The notes beneath the pieces were generated by a model that had not been told where the DNA came from, ran no database searches, and was given only the letters and a program-made list of their open reading frames with translations. Below are positions 31,923 to 41,074 of a stretch of 64,000 nt of DNA, piece by piece (the first letter of the stretch is position 1; the number at the start of each line of letters is the position of its first letter). Both the position numbers and the translations under genes were made by a program. This DNA comes from Saprospira grandis str. Lewin (GTDB lineage Bacteria > Bacteroidota > Bacteroidia > Chitinophagales > Saprospiraceae): assembly GCF_000250635.1 (NCBI RefSeq), contig NC_016940.1, positions 2,914,501 through 2,978,500 of the forward strand, given 5' to 3'.

Positions 31923-33797
31923 ATGCGTGAGACCAAATTTATAGAAAAGAATAAGGATAAGTGGATAGAGTTTGAGGAAGTATTGGCTTCTAAGGACCAA
32001 GACCCTGAAAAGCTGAGTGAGCTATTTACGGAGTTGACCGATGACTTATCTTATTCTCGGACCTTTTACCCCAACCGTTCGGTGCGGGTATATCTCAACA
32101 ATATATCGCAGGCTGTATTTGACAGCATCTATAAGAACCGGAAGAGTCGCTGGAAGCGATTTCTACAGTTTTGGTCCAAGGACCTGCCACAGCTCATTTA
32201 TGAGTCTAGAGTTGATTTTCTATTGTCTTTTGCCATCTTTATTTTGGCGGTGGGCATTGGGGTATTTTCTTCTATTATGGATCCGGACTTCCCTAGAGTC
32301 ATCTTGGGCGATGGTTATGTTGAGATGACCTATGAGAACATCCGTAAGGGCGAGCCGATGTCTGTCTATCAGGATGAGGATCAGACGGGCATGTTTATGC
32401 GGATTGCTTGGAACAACCTGCGGGTAGCTTTTGGGACCTTTATACTGGGATTACTTTTTGGTGTGGGGACCATCTACATTCTCATTCAGAATGGGATTAT
32501 GGTGGGTGCTTTTCAGTTTTTATTTATTCGGGAGGGCATTTATTGGGACTCTATCCTGACCATTTGGCTGCATGGGGCCGTAGAAATTTCTTGTATTATC
32601 ATTGCTGGAGCGGCGGGTCTACATTTGGGCCGGGCCTTATTATTTCCGGGTACTTACAGTCGCTTGCAATCCTTGCAATTGGCGGCTAGGCGGGCCTTAA
32701 GTATCTATATGGCCATTGTGCCTTTGATTATATTAGCGGCCTTTATTGAGGGCTATATCACCCGATATAGCGATGCCTCTTATGTGGTTCGGGCCATTTT
32801 GATTATTGCCTCTTTTGTATTTATGGGGGGCTACTTTGTTTGGTACCCTTGGCGGCTTGGTCGTCGACAGCAGACAGCGGAGGAAGATGAGCTAGAGTTG
32901 CCGGTGGCCAAGGAGGTTCCGATCAACCTCAAAATGATTAAGAATCAGGGCCAAGTATTTATGGATGCCTTCAAGCTATATCGTCAGCAACTGCTTCGTT
33001 TGGCTTTGGGCTCGGCGGCTATGGCCTTTGTTTATACGGCTGTGAGTATTAAGATGGAGTACTACTTTGAGTTTCATCAGGCTGGATTCCTATTCTCATT
33101 TTTTGAGGCATTGGCCTATACGGGCTACCATATTGCTCAATTTTTATTTCTAGAAGAATTGGGGCTGCGTTGGTTGCTCAATGTTGGGGCCATGTCGGTT
33201 ATTTTGCACATTGCACTTTCTGGCGTTTCGGCTAAGGCCAATGGGCCAATGAGTTGGGCCAAACATGCCTTGCTATACCCCAATGCTTTATTAGCAAGTG
33301 CACTAATGAACTTCTTGTTTATTAGTTATGGCAATGAGGACTACTACATCATGATTTTCCTTTATCTGCTCTTTGTCATTCCCATTTTGGCCCATGGCTT
33401 AGCGGTTAGTTATAATGAGCAGAAGAACCTGATTGTGAGCATTCCGCTTTGGTTTAAGCATTTGGGCAAAAACTACCTCTCGATGATGGGGAATTATGTA
33501 GTGGGCGTACTGATGAGCTTTATTTTTCTTTTTCTCACAACAGCTCCCTTGGTCGATTTTTACTTTAACTCTTTTATGACGCTACTGCCTATCTCTGAGG
33601 AGGGGGCACAGCTCTACTATACCAGTTTTAATCTCTTTTTGCATGCCTTTTCGCTCTGCTTTATGTTCCCCTTGGTCTTTTTGGTGATGAGCATTGGCGA
33701 GCGAAGCTATAAGCAGACCGTGGCCGCAGAAGATTTATTTGATCATATTGGCCAATTGGGCCAGCAAAAGAAAAGTTATGGAATGGAAAGAGAGTAG
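31923..33797 (+). CDS. SpoIIM (stage II sporulation protein M)-like membrane protein, 624 aa
   Basis: A soluble N-terminus of about 90 residues (MRETKFIEKNKDKWIEFE, typical for the Bacteroidota form) leads into the SpoIIM/DUF95 membrane domain (about 100-330). That domain carries WNNLRVAFGTFILGLLFGVGT, IQNGIMVGAF and HGAVEISCIIIAGAAGLHLGRAL. A second half with six or more helices extends to residue 610. First gene of a four-gene unit: the DUF4129 gene begins inside its last codons. Related clusters in Bacteroidota hold MoxR and DUF58 and are thought to act on the envelope or in complex assembly. It is not evidence of sporulation. Confidence 0.88.
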   Translation: MRETKFIEKNKDKWIEFEEVLASKDQDPEKLSELFTELTDDLSYSRTFYPNRSVRVYLNNISQAVFDSIYKNRKSRWKRFLQFWSKDLPQLIYESRVDFLLSFAIFILAVGIGVFSSIMDPDFPRVILGDGYVEMTYENIRKGEPMSVYQDEDQTGMFMRIAWNNLRVAFGTFILGLLFGVGTIYILIQNGIMVGAFQFLFIREGIYWDSILTIWLHGAVEISCIIIAGAAGLHLGRALLFPGTYSRLQSLQLAARRALSIYMAIVPLIILAAFIEGYITRYSDASYVVRAILIIASFVFMGGYFVWYPWRLGRRQQTAEEDELELPVAKEVPINLKMIKNQGQVFMDAFKLYRQQLLRLALGSAAMAFVYTAVSIKMEYYFEFHQAGFLFSFFEALAYTGYHIAQFLFLEELGLRWLLNVGAMSVILHIALSGVSAKANGPMSWAKHALLYPNALLASALMNFLFISYGNEDYYIMIFLYLLFVIPILAHGLAVSYNEQKNLIVSIPLWFKHLGKNYLSMMGNYVVGVLMSFIFLFLTTAPLVDFYFNSFMTLLPISEEGAQLYYTSFNLFLHAFSLCFMFPLVFLVMSIGERSYKQTVAAEDLFDHIGQLGQQKKSYGMERE

Positions 33798-34500
33798 CTG
33801 GCTGTATCGCCTATTGCTTTTGGGGGCTTTCTTTTGCCTAAGTCCCAATTTTGGACAAGCACAGGATCTAGACCGAGCCGATTGGGAGCGAATTTCTAAG
33901 CAATACGACTACAATAAAGAAAAGGTAAAAGAAGAAGCAGAAGAAGAGGAGCCTGAGGATGAGCTATATGCAGATAGGCCTGAGAAAAGCCCCTCTATGT
34001 CCGCCTCTACCAAAAATGTCTTAAAGTATAGTCTCTTTGCAGTAGTGATTGGTCTATTGGTCTTTATTGTCTTCCGCCTAGTGGGCGGTGGCCTTTTAGG
34101 CGCCAACCAAAAAATTAGTAAAGATGAGGCTTATCTCCTAGAAGAGATAGAAGATAACCTGGAAGAGGCCAATATTAAAACGCCTTTGGAGGATGCCGTA
34201 CAGGCCGAAAACTATTCTTTGGCCCTCCGCCTCTACTATTTGAGCATTTTGCAGGCCTTGTTGCATGCCGGACATATTGTCTGGAAGAAGGAAAAAACAA
34301 ATGGAGCCTATATCCGAGAGATTTGGTCGCATCCCGCCCGCCCTTTGCTCCAAAAAGTAACCCGAATTTATGAGTATTTCTGGTTCGCTAAGGGCGCAAA
34401 ATTAGACCGAACAGAGTTTAGTCGCATCCGCCCCCTATTTGATGATATGCTGCAAAAGGCAAGCGCGCCTAAGGCTAAGCAACAAAAGACGAATGCCTAA
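33778..34500 (+). CDS. DUF4129 domain protein, 240 aa
   Basis: The ATG at 33778 gives MEWKESSWLYRLLLLGAFFC, a signal peptide ending at AQA near residue 33; longer upstream frames lack this. An acidic stretch EEAEEEEPEDE (about 52-62) precedes a transmembrane helix (about 83-105). The DUF4129 region (about 140-225) reads YSLALRLYYLSILQALLHAG, HIVWKKEKTNGAYIREI. It overlaps the SpoIIM-like gene by 20 bp and its stop shares a base with the next start, so expression is coupled. DUF4129 often accompanies transglutaminase or MoxR/DUF58 genes. Confidence 0.85.
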   Translation: MEWKESSWLYRLLLLGAFFCLSPNFGQAQDLDRADWERISKQYDYNKEKVKEEAEEEEPEDELYADRPEKSPSMSASTKNVLKYSLFAVVIGLLVFIVFRLVGGGLLGANQKISKDEAYLLEEIEDNLEEANIKTPLEDAVQAENYSLALRLYYLSILQALLHAGHIVWKKEKTNGAYIREIWSHPARPLLQKVTRIYEYFWFAKGAKLDRTEFSRIRPLFDDMLQKASAPKAKQQKTNA

Positions 34501-35870
34501 TGGAACAAAAGAAAAATTCGAGCCTGCTCTATATTGTTATTGCTGTCTTGCTGCTGGGCGTTCTAGCCTACTTCTTTGCCTCTTCTAGAGAAGTAAAGTA
34601 CCAATGGTGGCCCAGTATGGAGCATGCCGAAGCAGAACCCTATGATTTTAAACTGCTAGAAGAACTCCTTAAAACAAGCGTGGATAGCTTTGAACGCTAT
34701 GAAAATAAACGCATAGAAGAACAGCTGTCTACCGCCAATGCAGAAAATAGCCTTTATGTTTTTGTTGGCGCCGGAGAACCCTATTATTCTGCCCAAGATG
34801 CCGAAAAACTAAAAGCCTTTTTGGAAGCCGGAGGAAACGCCCTGATTGTGGCGATCGAACCCTCCGATAGCTTGTTTTATACCCTCTTTGAAAGCTATCA
34901 TTGCTTTTATAGCCTGGCTACAGATTATCGCCACAGTAGCATGAGCAGCAAGCAAGTGCTAGCCGGCTTTTATGCCGATGAATATGACGAGGGCGAAAAT
35001 GCAGAACTTTATCCCTTTGCCTATAAAACAGGCGTAAAGGATACCGGAGAGTATTATTGGACCTATATCCCCGACTATAATATCTGCTCGGGCGATGAAC
35101 CCGCCGTTGTCGAAGCGGGCTTCTATCAATTAGAGGCTGGCATAAGCGATATGCGCTATCCCTACCTCTTTGCTATGGAAGTAGGAGAGGGGCGCCTCTA
35201 TTGGCATAGCAACCCAATTATGCTGACCAATCTCTATCTCTCGCAAAAAACAAATGGAACTATAGGCTATAATTATCTTCAACGCCTATTAGAACCCTTT
35301 TCGGCCAAAAAAATTATCTGGGATTACGCAAGTACCACCCCCAGACCCTACGAATACCCCCGCAGCCCACAACGATATGACAAACCCCCAACCCCAATGG
35401 AGTATGTCTTCTCGCAAACCGCTCTGCGCTGGGCTTGGTTGCTGCTCGTAGCTGGCGCCTTTAGCTATGCCCTTTTTGGTGCCAAAAGAAGACAGCAACA
35501 AATTGAGGTCTTGCCCAAAAATCATAATACCTCTTTGGGATTTGTCAAAACAATTAGCCGACTCTATTTCCAACGACAAAGCCATGGACTGATTTTCGAG
35601 AAAATTATGCAAATCTTCCATAGCCACCTCAGAAAACGATATGGCCTAAATATTAAAGATTGGGATAATCTAGCTGCTCAACAAATCGCACAACGTAGCG
35701 AAGTGGACTATAAAATTATTGAAGAAATTCTAGAACGATATAATAGCCTTTCTTCTCAATTGGCAAAACCCAATGTGACGATGTCGCCAGAAACACTCAA
35801 TAATTTTTATCTGCTGGTCCAAAAATTCTATGAAGCAGAAGAAGCCCGAAGAAAACAACCCTCGGCCTAA
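34500..35870 (+). CDS. DUF4350 domain protein, 456 aa
   Basis: N-terminal transmembrane helix at about residues 8-27, then a periplasmic DUF4350 domain with YVFVGAGEPYYSAQDAEKLK and FLEAGGNALIVAIEPSDSLF (about 79-118), a glutamine-amidotransferase-like fold that usually lacks catalysis. A second helix lies at about 312-328 (WAWLLLVAGAFSYALFG), followed by a cytosolic tail. The start codon overlaps the DUF4129 stop by one base (TAATG). Third member of the SpoIIM/DUF4129/DUF4350/MoxR operon. Molecular role unknown. Confidence 0.85.
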   Translation: MEQKKNSSLLYIVIAVLLLGVLAYFFASSREVKYQWWPSMEHAEAEPYDFKLLEELLKTSVDSFERYENKRIEEQLSTANAENSLYVFVGAGEPYYSAQDAEKLKAFLEAGGNALIVAIEPSDSLFYTLFESYHCFYSLATDYRHSSMSSKQVLAGFYADEYDEGENAELYPFAYKTGVKDTGEYYWTYIPDYNICSGDEPAVVEAGFYQLEAGISDMRYPYLFAMEVGEGRLYWHSNPIMLTNLYLSQKTNGTIGYNYLQRLLEPFSAKKIIWDYASTTPRPYEYPRSPQRYDKPPTPMEYVFSQTALRWAWLLLVAGAFSYALFGAKRRQQQIEVLPKNHNTSLGFVKTISRLYFQRQSHGLIFEKIMQIFHSHLRKRYGLNIKDWDNLAAQQIAQRSEVDYKIIEEILERYNSLSSQLAKPNVTMSPETLNNFYLLVQKFYEAEEARRKQPSA

Positions 35871-35928
35871 ACCAAAAGATAATTGCCCATTTTACTCATC
35901 TCCTAAGTCCATAACTTAAGAACTAAAT

Positions 35929-36960
35929 ATGCAAGAATTTCCAGAACAAGAACAACCCGCTAAAGAGGAAGAACATAGCCCCAGCATGCAAAGCTGGGAA
36001 CAAGACGATAGCCAAAGCCTGAAGATTCAAGAGGCTGTCCAAAAAGTAAAACAAGAGGTCCAAAAAGTAATTATCGGACAAGATGAAATGATTGATCTCA
36101 TCCTCATCGCACTCTTCTCTGGTGGACATGTACTGCTAGAAGGGGTGCCCGGTATCGCCAAAACACTTACCGCCAAGCTCTTGGCCCAAAGTATGAAGGT
36201 GGACTTTAACCGGATTCAGTTTACTCCAGACCTCATGCCCTCGGATGTGACCGGTACGACGATTTTTAATATGAAATCTTCGGATTTTGTCTTTACCCAA
36301 GGACCCATTTTCTCCAATTTGGTCCTTATCGATGAAATTAACCGAGCCCCAGCCAAAACTCAAGCCTCGCTCTTTGAGGTGATGGAGGAAAAACAAATTT
36401 CTGTAGACGGAAAGACCTATAAGATGAATTTCCCCTTTATGGTCCTCGCTACCCAAAACCCTATCGAGCAAGAAGGGACCTATAAGCTGCCCGAGGCCCA
36501 ATTGGACCGCTTCCTCTTCCGCATTCTCCTAGAATATCCCTCTCTGAAAGAAGAACAACAGATTCTCTATCGCTTTAAGGATGATTTTAGTAAACGTCAG
36601 GCCGAAGATGTAAAAGCCGTGCTCTCCGCTCAAGATATCAAAGAGTGCCAAGAGATTATCGAACAGGTCCATATCAAAACCGAATTACTCGATTATATCG
36701 CCGAATTGGTCCACCGTAGCCGCTCTCATGCCGACCTTTTCTTGGGCGCTTCGCCTCGGGCCTCTCTGGCCATTATGCAAACGGCCAAGGCCCTGGCCGC
36801 CATGAATGGCCGCGGATTTGTCACTCCCGATGATATCCAATATGTGGCTTATCCGGTCCTCAATCACCGAATTATCCTTACCCCCGAAAGAGAAATGGAG
36901 GGGATGCAGATTAGTGATGTTGTCGCCGATATTATCGCTAAGGTCGAGGTGCCTCGCTAA
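35929..36960 (+). CDS. MoxR-family AAA+ ATPase
   Basis: 343 aa. Walker A is GVPGIAKT (72-79), Walker B LVLIDEINR (131-139), followed by the MoxR signature APAKTQASLFEVMEEKQIS. Sensor and lid regions have LATQNPIEQEGTYKLPEAQLDRFLF and GASPRASLAIMQTAKALAAM. MoxR ATPases act as chaperones in maturation of protein complexes, usually with a DUF58 or VWA partner. Here the gene ends the operon 58 bp after the DUF4350 gene, and no DUF58 gene follows. The terminator at 36988-37010 closes the unit. Confidence 0.93.
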   Translation: MQEFPEQEQPAKEEEHSPSMQSWEQDDSQSLKIQEAVQKVKQEVQKVIIGQDEMIDLILIALFSGGHVLLEGVPGIAKTLTAKLLAQSMKVDFNRIQFTPDLMPSDVTGTTIFNMKSSDFVFTQGPIFSNLVLIDEINRAPAKTQASLFEVMEEKQISVDGKTYKMNFPFMVLATQNPIEQEGTYKLPEAQLDRFLFRILLEYPSLKEEQQILYRFKDDFSKRQAEDVKAVLSAQDIKECQEIIEQVHIKTELLDYIAELVHRSRSHADLFLGASPRASLAIMQTAKALAAMNGRGFVTPDDIQYVAYPVLNHRIILTPEREMEGMQISDVVADIIAKVEVPR

Positions 36961-36987
36961 TTTTTTTTGATGATAATAATAAAAATA

Positions 36988-37010
36988 ATGGGGCCCTAGG
37001 CCCCATTTTT
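36988..37010 (+). terminator. Terminator of the SpoIIM-MoxR operon
   Basis: Stem ATGGGGCC / GGCCCCAT with loop CTA, followed by Ts, 28 bp after the moxR stop. Confidence 0.8.
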
Positions 37011-37021
37011 ACTTTTTCGAT

Positions 37022-37471
37022 ATGCCTAGCTTTTCTTCTAATTTAGCCAAACGCTTCGGCTTTTGGCTCCTCCTTTTGCTGCCTAGCTATCTGCTTAGCC
37101 TTCAGCTAAAAACGATTTATCAAGGACAACAATTGCAGTTGCATGGCCAAAAGGTCAATGCAAAGGTGGTCAGCGTCCAAACTCATACTAGCTATGACGA
37201 TGATGGGGATCAGTCGATCAGCTATAGCGCTACTTTTGAGTACAAAGACAAAAATGGCCGAATTTATAAACGCAAAGTCGAAAATATGCAGACCTATTAT
37301 TATGAGGGCCAATCTGTCGAAATGGTTCATGAAAAAGGTCAACCCAGTTCAGCTGTCCCCAATACCTTCGAAATGATTTATCAAGATGCCGTTATGTTTA
37401 GCGTCATTATTTTGGGAACTACCTTTATGCTGGGCCTATTTTTGTACGTCGCTTTTCTCAGAACGTCTTAA
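37022..37471 (+). CDS. DUF3592-like membrane protein, 149 aa
   Basis: Helices at about residues 10-28 and 122-145 enclose a soluble beta domain. The segment VNAKVVSVQTHTSYDDDGDQ, followed by YSATFEYKDKNGRIYKRKV and YEGQSVEMVHEKGQPSSA, matches the DUF3592 pattern. Family function is unknown; it probably sits in the inner membrane with the small domain exported. Single gene directly after the MoxR terminator. Confidence 0.75.
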   Translation: MPSFSSNLAKRFGFWLLLLLPSYLLSLQLKTIYQGQQLQLHGQKVNAKVVSVQTHTSYDDDGDQSISYSATFEYKDKNGRIYKRKVENMQTYYYEGQSVEMVHEKGQPSSAVPNTFEMIYQDAVMFSVIILGTTFMLGLFLYVAFLRTS

Positions 37472-37492
37472 CCTTTATCAGTATTTATAATA

Positions 37493-37612
37493 GGGGCTGT
37501 CCCGCCCTTCGGGCGGGTCGCTATGCTGCGGGGCTCGCAGGTCTGCTCGGCCCTGCAGGCAGGCTGCGCCTGCCTTTGGTCTGCCCCTTCGGGGCACCCG
37601 CTCCGCAGCGCT
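37493..37612 (-). repeat. GC-rich modular hairpin element, copy R8
   Basis: Reverse copy: GGGGCTGT, hairpin CCCGCCC/GGGCGGG with loop TTC, GGTCGCTATGCTGCGGGGCT, CTCGGCCCT core, hairpin 2 GGCAGGC/GCCTGCC with loop TGC, GGTCTG, hairpin 1 GCCCC/GGGGC with loop TTC. Confidence 0.85.
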
Positions 37613-37659
37613 CATCCGCTCCACTCTTTTGTCCCGGCCCAACAAAGATCTCCGGCCCG

Positions 37660-38181
37660 CTAATTCTTTTTATCCTTGGTGGTTTCAAAGTAACCCGTAG
37701 AGCGATTCTTGCGCACATTGTCCCAATTGAAGTACTCGCCATGCATGGCAATATAAACGCCAGGAGGCAAGGTTTGCACAAAGGCAATTGCACTGCCCAA
37801 ATTGAAAAACCCATCGGAAGACATGCCAAAGGTGTAGGGAATCATGGCCCCCAATAAAACAATGGTTTTTCCCTCAATTTTTCCAGCCTTGGCAATGGCC
37901 GCCGCCGTAACTTCCATGGTATCGGTGCCATGGGTAATCAAAATTTGCTGCTCCTCGGTGCTCTGACAATGCTTAATGATGATGTCTCGGTCCAAATCCG
38001 TCATCTCTAAACTATCAACCATCATTAAGGTGCGCACCTTAATATCTAAGGTGGCCCGCCCCCGCTTGAAAATCTCCGAAAGGTGGGTGTCTTTAAAAAA
38101 GAGCTTGCCCGTAATCATATCGTACTCCTTGTCAAAGGTGCCTCCCGTTACTAGGGCCAAAATGCTTTTGTTCTTTTTCAT
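37660..38181 (-). CDS. Short asparaginase-domain protein, 173 aa
   Basis: It matches only the N-terminal domain of L-asparaginases, with TGGTFDKEYD (about 13-22) and ITHGTDTMEVTA (about 83-94), the two threonine-bearing active-site motifs, and a later GAMIPYTFGMSSDGFFNLGSA. Full enzymes have about 330 residues and use a C-terminal domain for the neighbouring active site. Standalone versions of this length exist as a family of unknown activity. The gene is intact, with normal start and stop, so it is not an obvious truncation. No signal peptide. Whether it hydrolyses asparagine is open. Confidence 0.85.
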   Translation of the reverse strand: MKKNKSILALVTGGTFDKEYDMITGKLFFKDTHLSEIFKRGRATLDIKVRTLMMVDSLEMTDLDRDIIIKHCQSTEEQQILITHGTDTMEVTAAAIAKAGKIEGKTIVLLGAMIPYTFGMSSDGFFNLGSAIAFVQTLPPGVYIAMHGEYFNWDNVRKNRSTGYFETTKDKKN

Positions 38182-38203
38182 GCTCGCTGTGGTTTAAAAA
38201 GTA

Positions 38204-38233
38204 AAGCTCCTTTTTTTGAATAAAAAGGAGCTT
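38204..38233 (-). terminator. Hairpin, possible terminator of the 38439-39548 transcript
   Basis: Stem AAGCTCCTTTTT / AAAAAGGAGCTT, followed on minus by a T-rich stretch. If it ends the upstream minus-strand gene, GC-rich copy F8 lies within that 3' untranslated region. Confidence 0.55.
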
Positions 38234-38291
38234 CGCAATGATAGCCATATCCCTGCATATTTAGAAAAGGCTAGGGCCGTTTTTTGCGTTT

Positions 38292-38430
38292 TGCAGGCCC
38301 GAAGGGCCGCAGGCTGAGGGATGGGCAGCAGTGGCGCAAAGCGCCAGACCAAAGCGCTGAAAGCGCTGCAGGGCCGAGCGAATAGCGAGCTGCGAGACAG
38401 CCCGACCCGCCCGCAGGGCGGGGCAGCCCC
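38292..38430 (+). repeat. GC-rich modular hairpin element, copy F8 (clean reference copy)
   Basis: Forward copy with all modules in order: outer hairpin GGCCC/GGGCC with loop GAA, CTGAGGGATGGGCAGCAG, hairpin 1 TGGCGC/GCGCCA with loop AAA, GACCA, hairpin 2 AGCGCT/AGCGCT with loop GAA, GCAGGGCCGAGCGAATAGCG, AGCTGCGAGACAGCCCGA, hairpin CCCGCC/GGCGGG with loop CGCAG-type, GGGGCAGCCCC. It ends 8 bp before the stop of the zinc-ribbon gene. Confidence 0.9.
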
Positions 38431-38438
38431 AAAAAATC

Positions 38439-39548
38439 CTAATTTCCCTCGCCTCCAGAAGACAAGAAAATAATGAGCCCAATAATGGCCACAACAATCA
38501 AAACCGTAATAATCACCTTGATGGTCGAAATGGGTTTTTCGCCATTAATGCGGCCCGTTTGCCCATTCACAGCAAACTGATAAGACTTGCCATTGTACTG
38601 ATAACTGCAGAGCCAAACTGGCAAAATCAGATGCTTGAAGGTCTGCTCGAAAAAGTCGCTGTCTACACGCAAACTGCGCTGTTCATCGCCCCCCAACTCT
38701 CGGCGGGCCCGATTGCGGAGGTCCTCCATCATTTTCTGCTCGGCCTTTTGGTAGCCCTGCTGCACATCTACGCTGTAAATTTCAGACTCCCAACCGACCA
38801 CCAATTCATTTTGGTAGTTGATGGTCTCCTCTAGGCGATAAGGAAAAATGCGCTCGATGATTTTTTCGGGCAAGCCCTTAGAGGCCACCACCAAAACATC
38901 GTCAAAGGGTTGGCGAAAACGGCCCGACTTTGATTCCCAGCGGGTTTTACGTACCCGTTTGGTCTTTTGCTCGCCATTTTCATAAACCGTTTGGTTTTCA
39001 TAATAATGATAACCCGCCTGCCCCTGCCATTCGGTGTAGGTCTGGGCGTCAAAGGTCCAAAAAGGGACATAAATGCCATGCACATCGCCCAGTGCAGCCA
39101 GTTTTTTCAGCTTGTTGGGATGAAACCAGCCTTTTTTAATCCAATCCTTAAATTTCTCGCTGGCCTGACGTTTTGTGACCACAAAAGGCAAGATGCCCTG
39201 CGGCTGAATGAGGTTTTGCTCAAAAGCCTTTTCATTCACTTTTTCCGAGCCACAAAAATTACAACGCAGCGAAACCTCACTGCTATCGACCATGAGTTGG
39301 GCCCCACAGCCCCCACAATTCATGACCTTTTTGCCCAAATCTTTGGGCTTATATTGGTTTTGCTGGCTGGCCGCTCGGGCCAAAGATTGCTCCCGAACAA
39401 GGTCGTTGGCCTTGTCAAAATCTTTAGAAAAACCACAATGCCCACAGCTAATTAGCTGTTTTTCTGCCGAATAGCTCAACTGGTTGCCGCAGGTTGGGCA
39501 GGGCAACTTGAGGATGCTATTCCGAATGTCGTCGTTTTCTGCTAACAT
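38439..39548 (-). CDS. Zinc-ribbon membrane protein, 369 aa
   Basis: Two zinc ribbons open the protein: CPTCGNQLSYSAEKQLISCG plus HC (about 16-37) and CGGCGAQLMVDSSEVSLRCN plus FC (about 78-99). A central domain carries FPYRLEETINYQNELVVGWE and a Trp/Tyr-rich block at about 165-195. It ends with one transmembrane helix (about 343-362) and an acidic-Gly tail. This layout recurs in proteins often annotated as replication factor Y or primosomal N'-like, but no helicase motif is present, so that name is not adopted. A membrane-tethered cytosolic zinc protein of unknown role. Confidence 0.8.
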   Translation of the reverse strand: MLAENDDIRNSILKLPCPTCGNQLSYSAEKQLISCGHCGFSKDFDKANDLVREQSLARAASQQNQYKPKDLGKKVMNCGGCGAQLMVDSSEVSLRCNFCGSEKVNEKAFEQNLIQPQGILPFVVTKRQASEKFKDWIKKGWFHPNKLKKLAALGDVHGIYVPFWTFDAQTYTEWQGQAGYHYYENQTVYENGEQKTKRVRKTRWESKSGRFRQPFDDVLVVASKGLPEKIIERIFPYRLEETINYQNELVVGWESEIYSVDVQQGYQKAEQKMMEDLRNRARRELGGDEQRSLRVDSDFFEQTFKHLILPVWLCSYQYNGKSYQFAVNGQTGRINGEKPISTIKVIITVLIVVAIIGLIIFLSSGGEGN

Positions 39549-39715
39549 ATCTCTGTTGTTTGGAGATTACTTAAAAGGGTCTACATAAGCAATATACTTA
39601 TTTATAACGGAAAAGTAAACCCTAAAAAAGGAAAAAAGAAAACAGGTGATAAATATTGGTAGCTCATTTAAGAATCCTTATTTTGGCGCTTGTTTTAGCT
39701 CCAAAAACCGTGATC

Positions 39716-41074
39716 ATGCAACCTCTAACCGAGCAGCTCTGGAAAAAACTTCGCTCCGCCAATCCCGAACAGGTGGAGATGGCCCTGTTGCGCGCCCGCG
39801 CCCAAGGCTTCAATCTAAAACCCTGGGAACAGGAATATGCCGAGCTTCGGCAGTATATTCCCCTGCCTTATTATGCCGAACAGCATGAGGCAGTGGCGGC
39901 TTGCTATGCGGTCCAAGAGCTAGATTTATCGGAACGAGAGCTGAGCAGCCTGCCGGCTGTCCTCGCTAATTTGCGTCATGTAGAAGTGCTGGACCTTCGG
40001 AATAATGAACTGACAGCCCTGCCTACTTGGCTCAATGCATGGAGCAATCTCAAGGAGGTTTATCTAGAAAATAATCAGATTTCAGCCCTCTCGGCCGATT
40101 TTCTGGCCCACAGCCGTTTGGAGTTACTGCAGCTTTCCAATAACCAGCTCAAGGCTTTGCCCGCGGCTATTTTGGGCCTGCCTAGCCTGCAGCGCCTAGA
40201 CCTCAGCCACAATAATATTAGTAGTTTGCCCAATTTGGAGGAGGAGCAGCTGCCCAATCTGAGCTTTTTGGCCCTCAACGATAACCCTATTAGCCAAATT
40301 TGGGTCAATATTGGCCAACTCACTAAGCTGCAAACCCTACAGCTCCAAAATTGCTTGCTGCAGCAGTTGCCCGAAAGTATTTGCTCTCTTTTTGCCTTGC
40401 AAAATCTCTGGCTACAAAATAATCAGCTTCGCCATCTGCCCGCTCAAATTGGCCAGCTCCGTAGCCTAGAGCTTTTGCAGTTGGCCCAAAATGAACTGCA
40501 AGAGTTGCCCGATAGCCTAGACCGCCTAGCTAGCCTCAAACAACTCAACCTGAAAGAAAATGCCCTCCAACATCTGCCCAAGTTGGAAGGCCTGGCCTCT
40601 TTGGAGCTGCTCCATCTAGAACATAACCAACTCCAACACCTCCCTTCCGATTTTGCCCGCCTTGGCCGCCTGAAAATGGCCTATTTGCAAGGCAATGATT
40701 TGGACCGCCTGCCGCTCATTCTAGACGCTCTCCGCGCCCTAGAGGTTTTGCATATCGAGAGCAATCCTATCGAGCAATTGCCCGATAGCCTGGTCGATTT
40801 GCCCAATCTACAACGCTTGTTTGCCGCCCATACGCAGATCAAAAGCTTGCCCAGAAGACTCAGACAGAAGTTGGAGCAACTCGATATTGAAGGTACACCC
40901 CTAGCCAATGGAGAACCCCAAGAGGAAACCGAACAAGAGGCCTTCTCTCACCATCCTACGGCCCAAGAAAATGAAGAAGGGCCCAGCCATAGCCCCAAAG
41001 GTTGTATGCTGCCCGGATTAGGCATTGTCCTTCTCCTCATTATCGCCCTCATTTATGGCGTAACCTTGTTCTGA
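39716..41074 (+). CDS. Leucine-rich repeat protein with C-terminal membrane anchor, 452 aa
   Basis: Start chosen at ATG 39716 (MQPLTEQLWKKLRSANPE); a longer frame from TTG 39656 would add a hydrophobic stretch and cannot be excluded. After about 65 helical residues come roughly 14 LRRs of about 23 residues with the bacterial pattern L--L-L--N-L--LP---- (for example LEVLDLRNNELTALPTWLNA). A Glu/Ser/Pro linker and a C-terminal helix (about 430-450, LGIVLLLIIALIYGVTLF) follow. LRRs bind proteins; tail anchoring suggests a cytosol-facing scaffold. Its 3' end overlaps the end of mscS by 22 bp on opposite strands. Confidence 0.88.
   Translation: MQPLTEQLWKKLRSANPEQVEMALLRARAQGFNLKPWEQEYAELRQYIPLPYYAEQHEAVAACYAVQELDLSERELSSLPAVLANLRHVEVLDLRNNELTALPTWLNAWSNLKEVYLENNQISALSADFLAHSRLELLQLSNNQLKALPAAILGLPSLQRLDLSHNNISSLPNLEEEQLPNLSFLALNDNPISQIWVNIGQLTKLQTLQLQNCLLQQLPESICSLFALQNLWLQNNQLRHLPAQIGQLRSLELLQLAQNELQELPDSLDRLASLKQLNLKENALQHLPKLEGLASLELLHLEHNQLQHLPSDFARLGRLKMAYLQGNDLDRLPLILDALRALEVLHIESNPIEQLPDSLVDLPNLQRLFAAHTQIKSLPRRLRQKLEQLDIEGTPLANGEPQEETEQEAFSHHPTAQENEEGPSHSPKGCMLPGLGIVLLLIIALIYGVTLF

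Noticed and set aside
38439-39548. Primosomal protein N' (PriA) helicase
   Set aside because: Only zinc ribbons are shared; no Walker motifs are present and the protein has a membrane helix.
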